Shown here: positions 35,914 through 45,440 of the stretch, in pieces
Layout: each line of letters begins with the position of its first letter
Position numbering within the stretch: the first letter of the stretch is position 1
IMG/VR virus record: IMGVR_UViG_3300022868_000009
Location: 62,001 to 126,000 of that record
Length of the DNA: 64,000 nucleotides
DNA from: a virus
Direction: 5' to 3' (one strand)
Made by a program: the position numbers and the translations under genes
Notes under the pieces: generated by a model
Told to the model about the DNA's origin: nothing
The model's input: the letters and a program-made list of their open reading frames with translations, nothing else
Databases searched by the model: none

Positions 35914-36276
35914 TCAATCTTTATTTTTCTCCCAAACATACCTACTTTTCTTAGAATCATTTAAACCACTGAATTGTATTTCATCCCCAATTACTTCTAC
36001 ATCAAAAGTAACTAAATTAGTTTCTTTTTTTCTCTCTACAAATTTTTGCAATTCTTCATATTCAATCCCACTTTCTTCTAAGAATTTATCTATTTTTGTT
36101 TTTATTCTTGTAACTTTTGGGTCATCTTTATAATTTCTTAACCAAGTCATCATTTTATCTATTAAACCACCAAATTCACCAGAACCTTTTCTATATTCTC
36201 CAAATCTTTGAATTTCAGGTTCTTTTTCATCCAACATTTCTTCTGTTAAAAAATTTTTAAATTTTTTTAATTCCAT
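35914..36276 (-). CDS. Tagged protein of unknown function
   Basis: 120 residues beginning MELKKFKNFLTEEM, with an L-T-E site fitting a T4-type prohead protease. The rest is charged, with GEFGGLIDKMMTWLRNYKDD. No family recognised. It overlaps the next gene by 10 bases and belongs to a three-gene minus-strand run of putative virion proteins. Confidence 0.55.
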   Translation of the reverse strand: MELKKFKNFLTEEMLDEKEPEIQRFGEYRKGSGEFGGLIDKMMTWLRNYKDDPKVTRIKTKIDKFLEESGIEYEELQKFVERKKETNLVTFDVEVIGDEIQFSGLNDSKKSRYVWEKNKD

Positions 36277-37235
36277 TTTGCTTTTGGTAAATGTTTTTTA
36301 GCATAGTTTGACCATACTCTTAATAATTTTTCTCTATCTTTTTCTATGACCATATTTCTATCAACTAAACTATCTAAATTTTCACCAAACACATCATTTA
36401 AAGTTCTTTTAGACCATTTAGCTTTTTTATACATACCTCTAACTAAAGAAGGTATTTCATCTTTTAAAAGATAATATAAATAAAATCTTTCAGGGTCATC
36501 ATATATTTTCTGTCTCAATTCTAAACTCGTACCATGTACTTTACCTTTCAATCTATTAACACCATCTTGTGTTAAATGTTCAGATTCATGTCTAACAACA
36601 TCATGTAATTCAGATATCATATCTTGATATATTTTAGGTTCATCTTCTGGATTTATAATAATAGTAACATGTATTAAACCATCATTATAATAATCATCAA
36701 CATTAACTATTTCTTCATTAATACAATATGCATCAATTATAAAACCTTTACTTTTAAAAAATGTAACATCACTTTCATCAAAATTAACATCACCATTAAC
36801 ATTTCTTTTTATATCTAATAAAACAGAAACCTTTTTCATTGTACCCGTATAATCACCAAGTTTAAATTGATTAAAATCCTCTTCATCTTCACCATCATAA
36901 TCTTCTTTAGATTCTTTAATTTCTGATAATATATCATCAACTAAAATACCAACCATTTTATCATATTTACCTTCATTTAAAAAATTATTAAACCTATATA
37001 ATTTATTTTCATTATTTTTAGAATATAATGTTTTCAAAATATCTCCTAATCTTTCTTTTCCTTCCGCCATATCATCTGCAAAATCACAATCTTGATATTT
37101 ATCATTATAAAAATATTTTAAAATAAAAGGTCTAGCTTTATCCTCATATGGTTCAATAAAACCGTATAATTTTGGATTTTCAGTAACTCTCAATTCCAAT
37201 TTATCTTTACCTATATATCTTTCTTCAATATTCAT
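36267..37235 (-). CDS. Putative virion protein with HExxH motif and internal tag
   Basis: 322 residues. Residues 75-88 read NENKLYRFNNFLNE, the same tag that stands at the N-terminus of other proteins, ending L-N-E. Downstream, HDVVRHESEHLTQDG carries a HExxH zinc motif. The N-terminal 74 residues may be a removable leader. Next to a gene with the same architecture (37237). It may be a capsid-internal metallopeptidase or a structural protein. Activity is inferred from the motif only. Confidence 0.5.
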   Translation of the reverse strand: MNIEERYIGKDKLELRVTENPKLYGFIEPYEDKARPFILKYFYNDKYQDCDFADDMAEGKERLGDILKTLYSKNNENKLYRFNNFLNEGKYDKMVGILVDDILSEIKESKEDYDGEDEEDFNQFKLGDYTGTMKKVSVLLDIKRNVNGDVNFDESDVTFFKSKGFIIDAYCINEEIVNVDDYYNDGLIHVTIIINPEDEPKIYQDMISELHDVVRHESEHLTQDGVNRLKGKVHGTSLELRQKIYDDPERFYLYYLLKDEIPSLVRGMYKKAKWSKRTLNDVFGENLDSLVDRNMVIEKDREKLLRVWSNYAKKHLPKAKWN

Positions 37236-37236
37236 A

Positions 37237-38139
37237 CTAAAACATTACTCTATCATCGGCTACATCACCAACACTATTCCATTCAATTTCATCAACAACT
37301 CTTTTGTAATCATACTCATTAATAGGAATTTCTATATTAGTATTTGCAAGTTGTATTTTATTTCTATATATATGTAATTGTTGACCGTTTATTTCAATTA
37401 CAATCATATCTTCATTTTTTGGCATCCATGTTCTTAATTTTGAATCCTTTATATTTGTTAAAGTATTAAGTAAATATTCTTCTTTATTATTCTTAAAATG
37501 TTTTTTATCTGAATATTTAAGAAATAATCCAACTAAATATGGAATACCTTCAACCATTAACCAACCACCAACTATTCCAATACCTGAAGCAATTAATCCA
37601 GTACTCATAGGATCAAGAAATTCTTTTACTAAATATTTTTTTTCTACATATTTAGTTAATTCTGGTGCAAAATCTTGAGATTCTTGTTTATAATTCAACC
37701 ATAATTTTACATATTTAGGTATATCTGTTTCCAATTTAGGACCTTTTTTATGCTCATTATCAAATAGAGTAATTATTTTGAATAAATTAGCTTGCCATTC
37801 ACCTTCTTCCTTCTTATATTGATATTCAGTATCAAATGCATCATTTTCAACATAATCCCCATAATGTCCTACTTGAAACTCATTTAAGAAGTAATCAAAT
37901 CTTAATAAACGGTTTTCATTTTTACTACCGTGATGTGATTCCATTTTATTTTTAAATATATTCATAGCTGTTCCATAAATTTTTTCATTTTTATCTTTAC
38001 CTTTATCAGATTTAGGACTTTTTGATGGTGTACCATATTGTTTCTCTGCTAATTTTTTAGCAGATTTCCATTCTCTCTCTGCAATTTCAACTGAAACATT
38101 ATATTTCTTTGCAAATGATTCTACGGCTCCTGTTGGCAT
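37237..38139 (-). CDS. Putative virion protein with internal tag and TM-like segment
   Basis: 300 residues. The N-terminus VSVEIAEREWKSAKKLAEKQ is a helical domain seen at the start of phage structural proteins. Residues 74-87 read NENRLLRFDYFLNE, the tag followed by an L-N-E site at nearly the same position as in the neighbouring gene. STGLIASGIGIVGGWLMVEG is a hydrophobic, glycine-rich segment around residue 185. The C-terminal part is unassigned. Confidence 0.5.
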   Translation of the reverse strand: MPTGAVESFAKKYNVSVEIAEREWKSAKKLAEKQYGTPSKSPKSDKGKDKNEKIYGTAMNIFKNKMESHHGSKNENRLLRFDYFLNEFQVGHYGDYVENDAFDTEYQYKKEEGEWQANLFKIITLFDNEHKKGPKLETDIPKYVKLWLNYKQESQDFAPELTKYVEKKYLVKEFLDPMSTGLIASGIGIVGGWLMVEGIPYLVGLFLKYSDKKHFKNNKEEYLLNTLTNIKDSKLRTWMPKNEDMIVIEINGQQLHIYRNKIQLANTNIEIPINEYDYKRVVDEIEWNSVGDVADDRVMF

Positions 38140-38167
38140 AATTATTCTATTTATTTAATCATATATA

Positions 38168-39979
38168 TTAATTCTTAAAAATGTATTTATAATTACCACT
38201 ATTATATATTCTATAAATACCTCTTTCTATCATTATTTGATGTTCACTTTTATCTAAATCAAAACCTTCTTTAACCAACACGTCTTTTCTATATCCAAAC
38301 CTATATTTTCTCACACCATCTACTACATAATAATAATTTGGTTTAGAAATATGAGATAATTCAAAACCTAAATTTTCATATAATTTGCCATTTGAATGTG
38401 ATCTATCTGCATAACTTATTATTTTTTTAAAAAAATAATTTTTAGTAAAATGTTTAAACAATTTTGAAGCACCACCAATAACATTAGTATTTAACTTATT
38501 ACAAAATCTTATAAGTTCAAATTCACCTTCTACACTAGAAGAATTTTGAGACTTTCTTTTTTTACCAAAAGTCATTAAAGAAACTAACTCATTTTCATAA
38601 TAAAGACCTAGTTTAATACTAGAACCAACAAAACCTTGTAAATGATTATCATCTAGAAATTTTCTTATCAATTTATTATCTTCAATAACTTTAATTTCAC
38701 ATTTTCTTGCATAAATTCTATTTGGTGTTTTACCTATTTTGTTTAATATTATGGATTTAACTATGTCTTGTTTATACAACCAATCATCTTCCCAAATATG
38801 TGTTAGCTGAACACCTTTTTTAAAACAATTATCTGTTTTATTTAAATGATAATTATTATCTTTATTTAATTCGTTATGCCAATACAAACCATTAAATTCA
38901 AAAGCTAATTTCAAATTTGGTAAATAAATATCTAATTCTAATGGTTTAATAACATCTCTATCTGATGTTTCAATGACACCAGTATAATTTTCTTCAATAA
39001 AACTTAATAATTGTATTTCTAATCCTGATGTGTGTTGATTAATTGGGTTGCAAATAGTACACAATTCAGTTTTACATTTAACTCTATTTGAAAACAAGGA
39101 TGAATTAATAATATAATCATGTCCTTTATCACATAATATTGTATATTCTTTATTATCAAAATCAATATTCAAAAAATTTAAATAACTATAATTACTTAAA
39201 AGATATTTTTTAGTTCTTTTTCTATTATTCTCTTTAATATTTTTTATAACTTTTTCTGTTTGAAAATAATTTTCAACACCATATCTTTCTAAGATTGTAG
39301 TTTTTCTTTTTTCTTTTAATTCATTAGAATATGATGGATTTTCAACACCATAATTTTCCATTAATGATTTTATTGATTTCTCTCTAATTTCTTCTGATTG
39401 TTGAGGATACTCTACACCATACTTTTCTAAATTTGTTTTTTTAATTTTATCTTTTATTTCTTCTGATTCAAACGGATTTTCAACACCATATTTTTCTAGA
39501 TTTGTTTTGGATATTTTATCACGTATCTCTTTATTAGATAGAGAAAATTCAACACCATACTTTTCTAGATTTGTTTGTTTTTGCTTTCTTTTTACACACT
39601 CATTTTGAGTAAAATGTTCGACACCATATTTTTCCAAACTTGTTTTTTTAACTCTATCAACATATTCCTCAGTCTGTGTATAATATTCACTGCCATATTT
39701 TTCAAATGTTGTCTTTTTAACTTTTTCTTGAGCACACTTAGAACTACAAGCATAAAACCCACCATTATTAATATTTTTAACATATTTTTGATACATTAAA
39801 TCCTTTTCATTATTACAAAAATCACATTTTACTTTTATTTTTACATGACTACCATCAGATAAATATTTAGGATGTATATTTAAAATATCTCCCAATTGTA
39901 CATCTTTCGAATATTCTTCTTTTAGTTTACTTAAATTTCTTTTTGTTACTTTAATTAATGTTTTTTCTGTTAAAATCAT
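38168..39979 (-). CDS. Large phage homing endonuclease, paralogue 3
   Basis: 603 residues, the longest of the three. Zinc finger CDFCNNEK ... CSSKC, then seven or eight copies of the NLEKYGVE repeat, CTICNP, and the core ELDIYLPNLKLAFEFNGLYW with HIWEDDW. The C-terminal LQGFVGSSIKLGLYY and YADRSHSNGKLYENLGF module is shared with the others. It follows putative virion genes and is divergent from the amidoligase-like gene. The number of repeats varies between paralogues, which suggests slippage or recombination. Confidence 0.78.
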   Translation of the reverse strand: MILTEKTLIKVTKRNLSKLKEEYSKDVQLGDILNIHPKYLSDGSHVKIKVKCDFCNNEKDLMYQKYVKNINNGGFYACSSKCAQEKVKKTTFEKYGSEYYTQTEEYVDRVKKTSLEKYGVEHFTQNECVKRKQKQTNLEKYGVEFSLSNKEIRDKISKTNLEKYGVENPFESEEIKDKIKKTNLEKYGVEYPQQSEEIREKSIKSLMENYGVENPSYSNELKEKRKTTILERYGVENYFQTEKVIKNIKENNRKRTKKYLLSNYSYLNFLNIDFDNKEYTILCDKGHDYIINSSLFSNRVKCKTELCTICNPINQHTSGLEIQLLSFIEENYTGVIETSDRDVIKPLELDIYLPNLKLAFEFNGLYWHNELNKDNNYHLNKTDNCFKKGVQLTHIWEDDWLYKQDIVKSIILNKIGKTPNRIYARKCEIKVIEDNKLIRKFLDDNHLQGFVGSSIKLGLYYENELVSLMTFGKKRKSQNSSSVEGEFELIRFCNKLNTNVIGGASKLFKHFTKNYFFKKIISYADRSHSNGKLYENLGFELSHISKPNYYYVVDGVRKYRFGYRKDVLVKEGFDLDKSEHQIMIERGIYRIYNSGNYKYIFKN

Positions 39980-40073
39980 AGTTTGAACCTTATTTTTTGT
40001 TCGGCTACATAAACCTTTTCCTTATATATATTAAAATACATAATTGGTTTTTTAATATTAATATATAATTCAT

Positions 40074-41525
40074 ATGAAGAAATTTAGTGAAAAATACATT
40101 AATGATTGGAACATACTACAAAATGCAATTATTGGTTTTGAATTTGAATTTTATGCTGATAAATCATACTATAAATTATTAGAACATTTAAATAATGTTT
40201 TAAAACCAGTTAAAGTTAGTGGATTTAAAAGATACCATAGTTCTTTTACACCGACAGACAAACATTGGAAAATAGAACCGGATCTATCCCTAGGATATGA
40301 GGGATGTGAGATCATCACCGGACCATTACCATATGTGAATTCAAAAATATATCTATTAAAAATATTAAAAACAATAGAAACATACGGTAAAACAGATGAA
40401 AAATGCTCTATTCACATTAATATATCATTTGATAAAGATAAAACAGACAAAACAATAGAACATCTTAATCCGTTAAAACTCATATTAGAAATTGATGAAG
40501 ATTTTATTTATAAATGTTTTCCAGATAGAAAAAACAATTTTTATGCTAAATCAATAAAAAAATTAATACCTTTTAAAAATTATCATTTTGCAGACAGAGC
40601 AACAGAATTATTACAAAATAGTTTAGAATTACCAAATACTAAATATTACGGTGTAAACATTCAAAATGTTCAAGAAGGAAGACTAGAATTTAGATATATT
40701 GGTGGTCAAGATTATGAAAAGAAAACAGATGAAATATTACAATTAATGGATTATTTTATATTATTATCTTGGAAATGTACAAAAGCTGAATTAGAAGAAG
40801 AAGATAGAAATGCTCTAAAAAATTATCTATCAAAAAATATTAATCAATTTAAAAATTATTCTAAATATGAAAATTTTATAGCTGAATTTCCTTCAATTAC
40901 ATTACAAGTTGATAAAGATTCCGATTTTAATATGGTAAAAACACATTATGATAAAATCTATAACGAACTATATGATATAATCACAAATATTTATAATTTA
41001 AATGATTGTATTATTAATTATGATACAGAAGAACATAAAATTGAATTAGTTGAAGCTTCAGTAAAATCTATTTTTGATATTAAAAATATCAATATAATTA
41101 ATTGTGTTATTGATGGTGGTTCTTTCAATAATGTACATTTTGTAAATTGTGATATAAAGAATGCACATATTCATAATTCAACATTAACTCAAACTAATGC
41201 ATTTAATACTAAAATAGAAACATCAAGAATTGATTATATGAGTGAAGTTAAAAACTGTTACTTATTTAACTCATTCTTAGATGGTCATATGGATGGTGGT
41301 ATTTTTAGATCAGGTAAAATTGGAGAATATGGAAACATGGAAAAAAATGTTAAAATTATTACTGATATTAACAACTACTTTGGTGTGCAAAGAAATGATA
41401 TTAATTTTAAAGATAAAATGAGAATGGTGGGTTATGTAGGTAAAAAACACCAAGATAAGAAAAAATTCTTCAATAACAACCAATTTCCACACAATAATAA
41501 AGAAAGACATACTGATATGTTTTGA
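40074..41525 (+). CDS. Amidoligase-like protein with beta-helix C-terminus
   Basis: 483 residues. GFEFEFY (22-28), KIEPDLSLGYEGCEIITGPL and CSIHINIS fit the putative amidoligase family, which has the glutamine synthetase/GCS2 carboxylate-amine ligase fold and makes peptide or amide bonds with ATP. From about residue 340, INIINCVIDGGSFNNVHFVN begins pentapeptide-like beta-helix repeats. The combination could be a ligase held on a rigid rod. Substrate unknown. Confidence 0.6.
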   Translation: MKKFSEKYINDWNILQNAIIGFEFEFYADKSYYKLLEHLNNVLKPVKVSGFKRYHSSFTPTDKHWKIEPDLSLGYEGCEIITGPLPYVNSKIYLLKILKTIETYGKTDEKCSIHINISFDKDKTDKTIEHLNPLKLILEIDEDFIYKCFPDRKNNFYAKSIKKLIPFKNYHFADRATELLQNSLELPNTKYYGVNIQNVQEGRLEFRYIGGQDYEKKTDEILQLMDYFILLSWKCTKAELEEEDRNALKNYLSKNINQFKNYSKYENFIAEFPSITLQVDKDSDFNMVKTHYDKIYNELYDIITNIYNLNDCIINYDTEEHKIELVEASVKSIFDIKNINIINCVIDGGSFNNVHFVNCDIKNAHIHNSTLTQTNAFNTKIETSRIDYMSEVKNCYLFNSFLDGHMDGGIFRSGKIGEYGNMEKNVKIITDINNYFGVQRNDINFKDKMRMVGYVGKKHQDKKKFFNNNQFPHNNKERHTDMF

Positions 41526-41539
41526 AAAACATTATAATT

Positions 41540-41923
41540 ATGAAACATTTGAAAACATTTGAAGGGTTTTTTTCTGAGACTAAAAATAAGTTTAAAGAAC
41601 AATTGCAAGATTATAAAACATTATATACAAGTTTCTTTGAAAAGAAACATATGGAATTAACTAGACAACTTTATATAAAAACAAACCAATTACTTATTAA
41701 CAAACCATATTCTATTAATATGAAAATAGACAATAAAGATTATGTGTTACATGTTCATTTAGGTGATGTTTATATATCTACCGGAGATGAAATTAAACGG
41801 GAAGATAATCTTGAAATTCGAATGCCTAGTATAAAGAATAATAAACTATTAAAGAAAGTATTAAATTATCTAGATAATCTTAACCAAGATTTTATTGAAG
41901 GAAAGAAATTAGGCTTATTATAA
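41540..41923 (+). CDS. Tagged small protein
   Basis: 127 residues from MKHLKTFEGFFSETK. The upstream in-frame methionine at 41522 overlaps the previous stop, but the tag start is preferred. A short alpha/beta domain follows (YVLHVHLGDVYISTGD). It ends GKKLGLL, the C-terminal motif also seen at 54103, 44748 and 35218. No known family. Confidence 0.6.
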   Translation: MKHLKTFEGFFSETKNKFKEQLQDYKTLYTSFFEKKHMELTRQLYIKTNQLLINKPYSINMKIDNKDYVLHVHLGDVYISTGDEIKREDNLEIRMPSIKNNKLLKKVLNYLDNLNQDFIEGKKLGLL

Positions 41924-41937
41924 AATAAATATAAACT

Positions 41938-42321
41938 ATGAAACATTTAAAAACATATGAAAATTTCTTTGATTCTGAAAAAAGATTCATTTATTTCGAC
42001 ACACTTGATAGAGAATCAGATCAAGAAGTAATTAATCGTTTACAAGATTTAAATTATACAGTATTTTTTGATGCTAAAGAAGGTTCCGATCTAATGCTAC
42101 CAGAAGGATATAAAGTAACTTTATGTTTTAATGGTTATGAACATGGAGATGGAACACCAATTACTGGTAAAGCTTATTGGGTAGATGAAAATGACGAAGA
42201 ATTCAAAGAAAAAGAGTGTGTGGTAGTAAAATATGATCCAGAAGAAACTTGGGATCAATTAGAAACAATTATAAACAATATCAAACAATTACACACAAAT
42301 AAAGCATTATTATCAAATTAA
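41938..42321 (+). CDS. Tagged small protein
   Basis: 127 residues from MKHLKTYENFFDSEK, 14 bases after the preceding tagged gene. The body (RFIYFDTLDRESDQEVINRL, VTLCFNGYEHGDG) is alpha/beta and acidic and not recognised. It is followed directly by a strong terminator. The pair of adjacent tagged genes suggests coordinated late expression (inference). Confidence 0.55.
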   Translation: MKHLKTYENFFDSEKRFIYFDTLDRESDQEVINRLQDLNYTVFFDAKEGSDLMLPEGYKVTLCFNGYEHGDGTPITGKAYWVDENDEEFKEKECVVVKYDPEETWDQLETIINNIKQLHTNKALLSN

Positions 42322-42350
42322 AAAAGATCAGGTAGCGAATCTGATCTTTT
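42322..42350 (+). terminator. Intrinsic terminator
   Basis: AAAAGATCAG and CTGATCTTTT form a 10-bp hairpin with a 9-base loop immediately after the tagged gene, ending in T4. The symmetrical A/T flanks also allow function for the convergent minus-strand gene that ends at 42387. Confidence 0.8.
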
Positions 42351-42386
42351 AAATGGTCGAAACCATAACAGTCCTAAAACCGTATA

Positions 42387-42935
42387 TTATTTAAATTTAT
42401 CTTCAATTATTTCATTTCTAAACTTTCTCCAAAAATCATATATTTTTGGTTTATCTTCATGTTTTTTAGGATCTAATTCATTCACAAATTCTTCAAAAGG
42501 AATAATAATATGATCTTTACCTATATAATGTAAATTGACTGTATCTAATTCTTTAATATCAGGATTAATTTTTAATTTGTATTTTCTTTTGACTTCCTTA
42601 TATTTTTTAATTTCACTTTCTAACTCTTTAATATCATCCTCTTTAGATATAATGTCAATATCTATATTTTTAATATCATTTTCTAATCTAGTTTTAACTT
42701 TAGGATCACCCCAACCTTTTGTATTCTTATCAATAATTTTAAAATCATTTTTTAATGTATTCATTATAGTATGATAATAACCATAAATTTTAAGTTTATC
42801 ATAAACATCCATATTATCAATTTCTCTATAACAGTTCTCAACCCACTCATGTTCACCCCAATCTTTACCTATGAGTTTAACATCATAATTTTTCATTTTT
42901 TCATTTAACTCTGAATATCTCTTAATTTTGATCAT
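42387..42935 (-). CDS. Coiled-coil protein with N-terminal tag
   Basis: 182 residues from MIKIKRYSELNEKMK, tag ending L-N-E. Residues about 85-125 (KEDDIKELESEIKKYKEVKR) form a coiled coil. The remainder is charged with DHIIIPFEEFVNEL. Function unknown. Likely virion-associated by the tag (inference). Confidence 0.5.
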   Translation of the reverse strand: MIKIKRYSELNEKMKNYDVKLIGKDWGEHEWVENCYREIDNMDVYDKLKIYGYYHTIMNTLKNDFKIIDKNTKGWGDPKVKTRLENDIKNIDIDIISKEDDIKELESEIKKYKEVKRKYKLKINPDIKELDTVNLHYIGKDHIIIPFEEFVNELDPKKHEDKPKIYDFWRKFRNEIIEDKFK

Positions 42936-42974
42936 TATCGCGTATTTGTATTTTTATGCCAAATTTAATTTTCT

Positions 42975-43913
42975 CTATTTTGCATTTGCATTTTTTCCTT
43001 TATAACCCATTGGTATTCCACTACTATAATCACCATTCATAACTTTAATTGAAGTTAATAAAAGATTAAATTCTTCTTTATTTCTCACAATTTTAGTAAT
43101 TGATGGAACTAACCATGGACTAATATCTTTAATACTCCAACCATCATTTAACCAAATAAACATATTCATATTTGCATAAGCTGTTAATTCAGCTTCACCC
43201 CATGTACCCATTCCAGCACCAGCGTTAGTTGAAATTAAATTAGTATCACACTGCATAATTATTCTTCTATCAGGACTTGTCATTGTAGCATTTCCTGTTT
43301 TTTGCCAATAATTCCAAAGTTCATCTTCTTCAGAACCTGGTTCCATTTCATTAAATCCACCAGATTTCCAAGTATCTAAAGCTTTTTTGAAATCACCTTT
43401 AAATCTTACTAATTCATTTCTCATTGGATTAAGAACAAGTGGTTTTGGAAATTTAGATTTATCAATTTTACCAGTTTTACCAAGTTTTATAATATCTTCA
43501 CCAGTGACAACATGATCCATTCCGAAAAAGTTTTCAGTATCTTCTCTCCAGTGTTTAACTTCTGAATCTGGTTTTGTTTTATCAATACCACCACCTAAGT
43601 AAATACCTTCTACTGATTTAATATTTGAAAAATCAGTAGGGTCTACAATATTTAATATATCTACTTTTTTATCAATTTCTTTTTCATTCAAGTTAATCAA
43701 CCAATTCAAAGCCTTCTTATTTAACCATGTTTTAAATTTATCAAATAAATCTGTAAAAACATTTTCATTTAATTGTTCTGTAACAGGCAAAGATCTAAGA
43801 GTTTCTTTCAATTCTCTTCTAGCCATTAATGGCATACTAAGAATCTGATCCATATATTCATCATCTATACTCTCATTTAACTGATAAAAATTATCAAATC
43901 TTTTTATTTTCAT
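42975..43913 (-). CDS. Nucleoside deoxyribosyltransferase-like protein with tag, copy 1
   Basis: 312 residues. MKIKRFDNFYQLNE is the tag, ending L-N-E. Residues about 100-310 resemble the nucleoside 2-deoxyribosyltransferase-like fold: VEGIYLGGGIDKTK, KPLVLNPMRNEL, IIMQCDTNLIST and GTWGEAELTAYA follow the family's glycine loop, NP, D and GTxxE pattern. The N-terminal 95 residues are helical. A paralogue with the same layout is at 45441, and a DeoC gene lies next to it, so deoxynucleoside or deoxysugar metabolism is likely. Confidence 0.55.
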   Translation of the reverse strand: MKIKRFDNFYQLNESIDDEYMDQILSMPLMARRELKETLRSLPVTEQLNENVFTDLFDKFKTWLNKKALNWLINLNEKEIDKKVDILNIVDPTDFSNIKSVEGIYLGGGIDKTKPDSEVKHWREDTENFFGMDHVVTGEDIIKLGKTGKIDKSKFPKPLVLNPMRNELVRFKGDFKKALDTWKSGGFNEMEPGSEEDELWNYWQKTGNATMTSPDRRIIMQCDTNLISTNAGAGMGTWGEAELTAYANMNMFIWLNDGWSIKDISPWLVPSITKIVRNKEEFNLLLTSIKVMNGDYSSGIPMGYKGKNANAK

Positions 43914-43928
43914 TATTTGTCTTTTTTC

Positions 43929-44732
43929 TTAATAACCTTCTCCAGTTGTTTCTAAACCATTTAATGTATCAACTGATTGCCATCCCATTCCAAATCTATC
44001 AACATACTGACCAAACGTTGTTATATCATTCATATCTCTTACTCCACCAGATGCTTTAATCTTCATATTTTTAGATAGTAAGTTGGGATTATCTTGAATA
44101 ACATCATGCATAATTTTAACTTTATTAATCTCTGCACCAACTGGCACTTTACCAGTGGATGTTTTAATAAAGTCTGCGCCAGCTTCTAAACAAGCCAAAG
44201 TTGCAACTATTGTTTGTTTTTCAGTCAATAAACCTGATTCAACAATAACTTTAAGTGTAATTGGTTCCCCATCTTTATTATCATTTTCATGACAAATATC
44301 AACCAATGATTCAATTTCTTCAACTAATATGTCAAATTTTTCCATTGGTAAATCACCATCATTATCAGTATCTACCCACTCTTTTTTAAGAAATTTATAA
44401 TTTATAACCATATCAACTTCATCAGCACCATCTTTAATTGTCTCTTTTGTTTCTGATTCTTTGTGTTCTAATGTATAAACTCCTTCTGGAAAAGAAATTA
44501 CAGTACATACTAAAACATCTGAATCAGCTAAAATTTCAGCTGCAATAGAAACATGTTTTGGCATAACACAAACAGATTTAACACCAAAATCTTGTGCTTT
44601 TTCACATAATTCAATAATATCTTCATCAGAAGCATCATTATCAAGTAATGTATAATCTATCATCGGATTATATTTATCCATGTTATTAACATTTTCATTA
44701 ATTGAGTTGATAAATTTTTTGTAGTTTTTCAT
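43929..44732 (-). CDS. deoC: Deoxyribose-phosphate aldolase with N-terminal tag
   Basis: 267 residues. MKNYKKFINSINE is the tag (I-N-E site). The aldolase follows: MIDYTLLDNDAS, VISFPEGVYT, DGADEVDMVINY, then the active site DFIKTSTGK with the Schiff-base lysine, and KASGGVRDM with the second lysine. It cleaves 2-deoxyribose-5-phosphate to glyceraldehyde-3-phosphate and acetaldehyde. Compare the Lys-less paralogue at 21143. It lies between the two deoxyribosyltransferase-like genes. Confidence 0.88.
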   Translation of the reverse strand: MKNYKKFINSINENVNNMDKYNPMIDYTLLDNDASDEDIIELCEKAQDFGVKSVCVMPKHVSIAAEILADSDVLVCTVISFPEGVYTLEHKESETKETIKDGADEVDMVINYKFLKKEWVDTDNDGDLPMEKFDILVEEIESLVDICHENDNKDGEPITLKVIVESGLLTEKQTIVATLACLEAGADFIKTSTGKVPVGAEINKVKIMHDVIQDNPNLLSKNMKIKASGGVRDMNDITTFGQYVDRFGMGWQSVDTLNGLETTGEGY

Positions 44733-44747
44733 TATATATTTTATTTT

Positions 44748-45191
44748 TTATATTAATCCTATACTTTTTGCATTTTTGTTTGCATCTTCACCAAGTTCTT
44801 TATGCATTTCTATATCTTTAAGAAGATCATCATTTGATTTTGGTATTCTACTTTTTTTAACTTGATCAACACATATATTATATATCTTTTTAACTTTCTG
44901 TCTTGACACATTTAAATCTCTATTATTATATTTAAAAGATACGTCCCATGTTCTATTTTGCCATCTTTCATAATGCATAACAACTCTCATACCAAAGACA
45001 TTAAAATAATAAGTTCCATATCCTACAATTTCTTCTTCAGTATACGGTTCTTTATAATTAAAATCACAATGATCTATTTTAAAAGTACCACCGTTAAATT
45101 GTTTTTTAATTTCTTGATATATTTCATCAAGTATAACATCATCATTTACTAGTGGTTTACCAAAACCTTCATATGTCTTTAAATATCTCAT
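44748..45191 (-). CDS. Tagged protein of unknown function
   Basis: 147 residues from MRYLKTYEGFGKP. The body (YGTYYFNVFGMRVVMHYERW) is alpha/beta. It ends NAKSIGLI, similar to the C-termini of three other tagged proteins. The ATG overlaps the upstream stop by 4 bases. No family recognised. Confidence 0.55.
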   Translation of the reverse strand: MRYLKTYEGFGKPLVNDDVILDEIYQEIKKQFNGGTFKIDHCDFNYKEPYTEEEIVGYGTYYFNVFGMRVVMHYERWQNRTWDVSFKYNNRDLNVSRQKVKKIYNICVDQVKKSRIPKSNDDLLKDIEMHKELGEDANKNAKSIGLI

Positions 45192-45439
45192 ATATATGTT
45201 ATTATTGCACTTATTATATCTTTATTTATATATTTCTTAACTTCGTATTTTTTCCTATATTTTATTATATCCTTCATCAAATAATCAATTGCTGACTCAC
45301 ATCTAAAAAATATTTCAACATAATATCTATCATGCCAATATTTTAATTCATATAAATCATTAGTAAATCCAACATCATATAAATAATTCTCAATCTCCCA
45401 TTTTAATGAAGTAGAATCTATATATATCGTTGTTTCCAT
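45188..45439 (-). CDS. Small hypothetical protein
   Basis: 83 residues (METTIYIDSTSLKWEIENYL) with aromatic and charged residues and no tag. Its stop overlaps the next start by 4 bases, and its own start is 1 base from the stop of the upstream gene, so it is embedded in the operon. No domain recognised. Confidence 0.5.
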   Translation of the reverse strand: METTIYIDSTSLKWEIENYLYDVGFTNDLYELKYWHDRYYVEIFFRCESAIDYLMKDIIKYRKKYEVKKYINKDIISAIITYI

Positions 45440-45440
45440 A

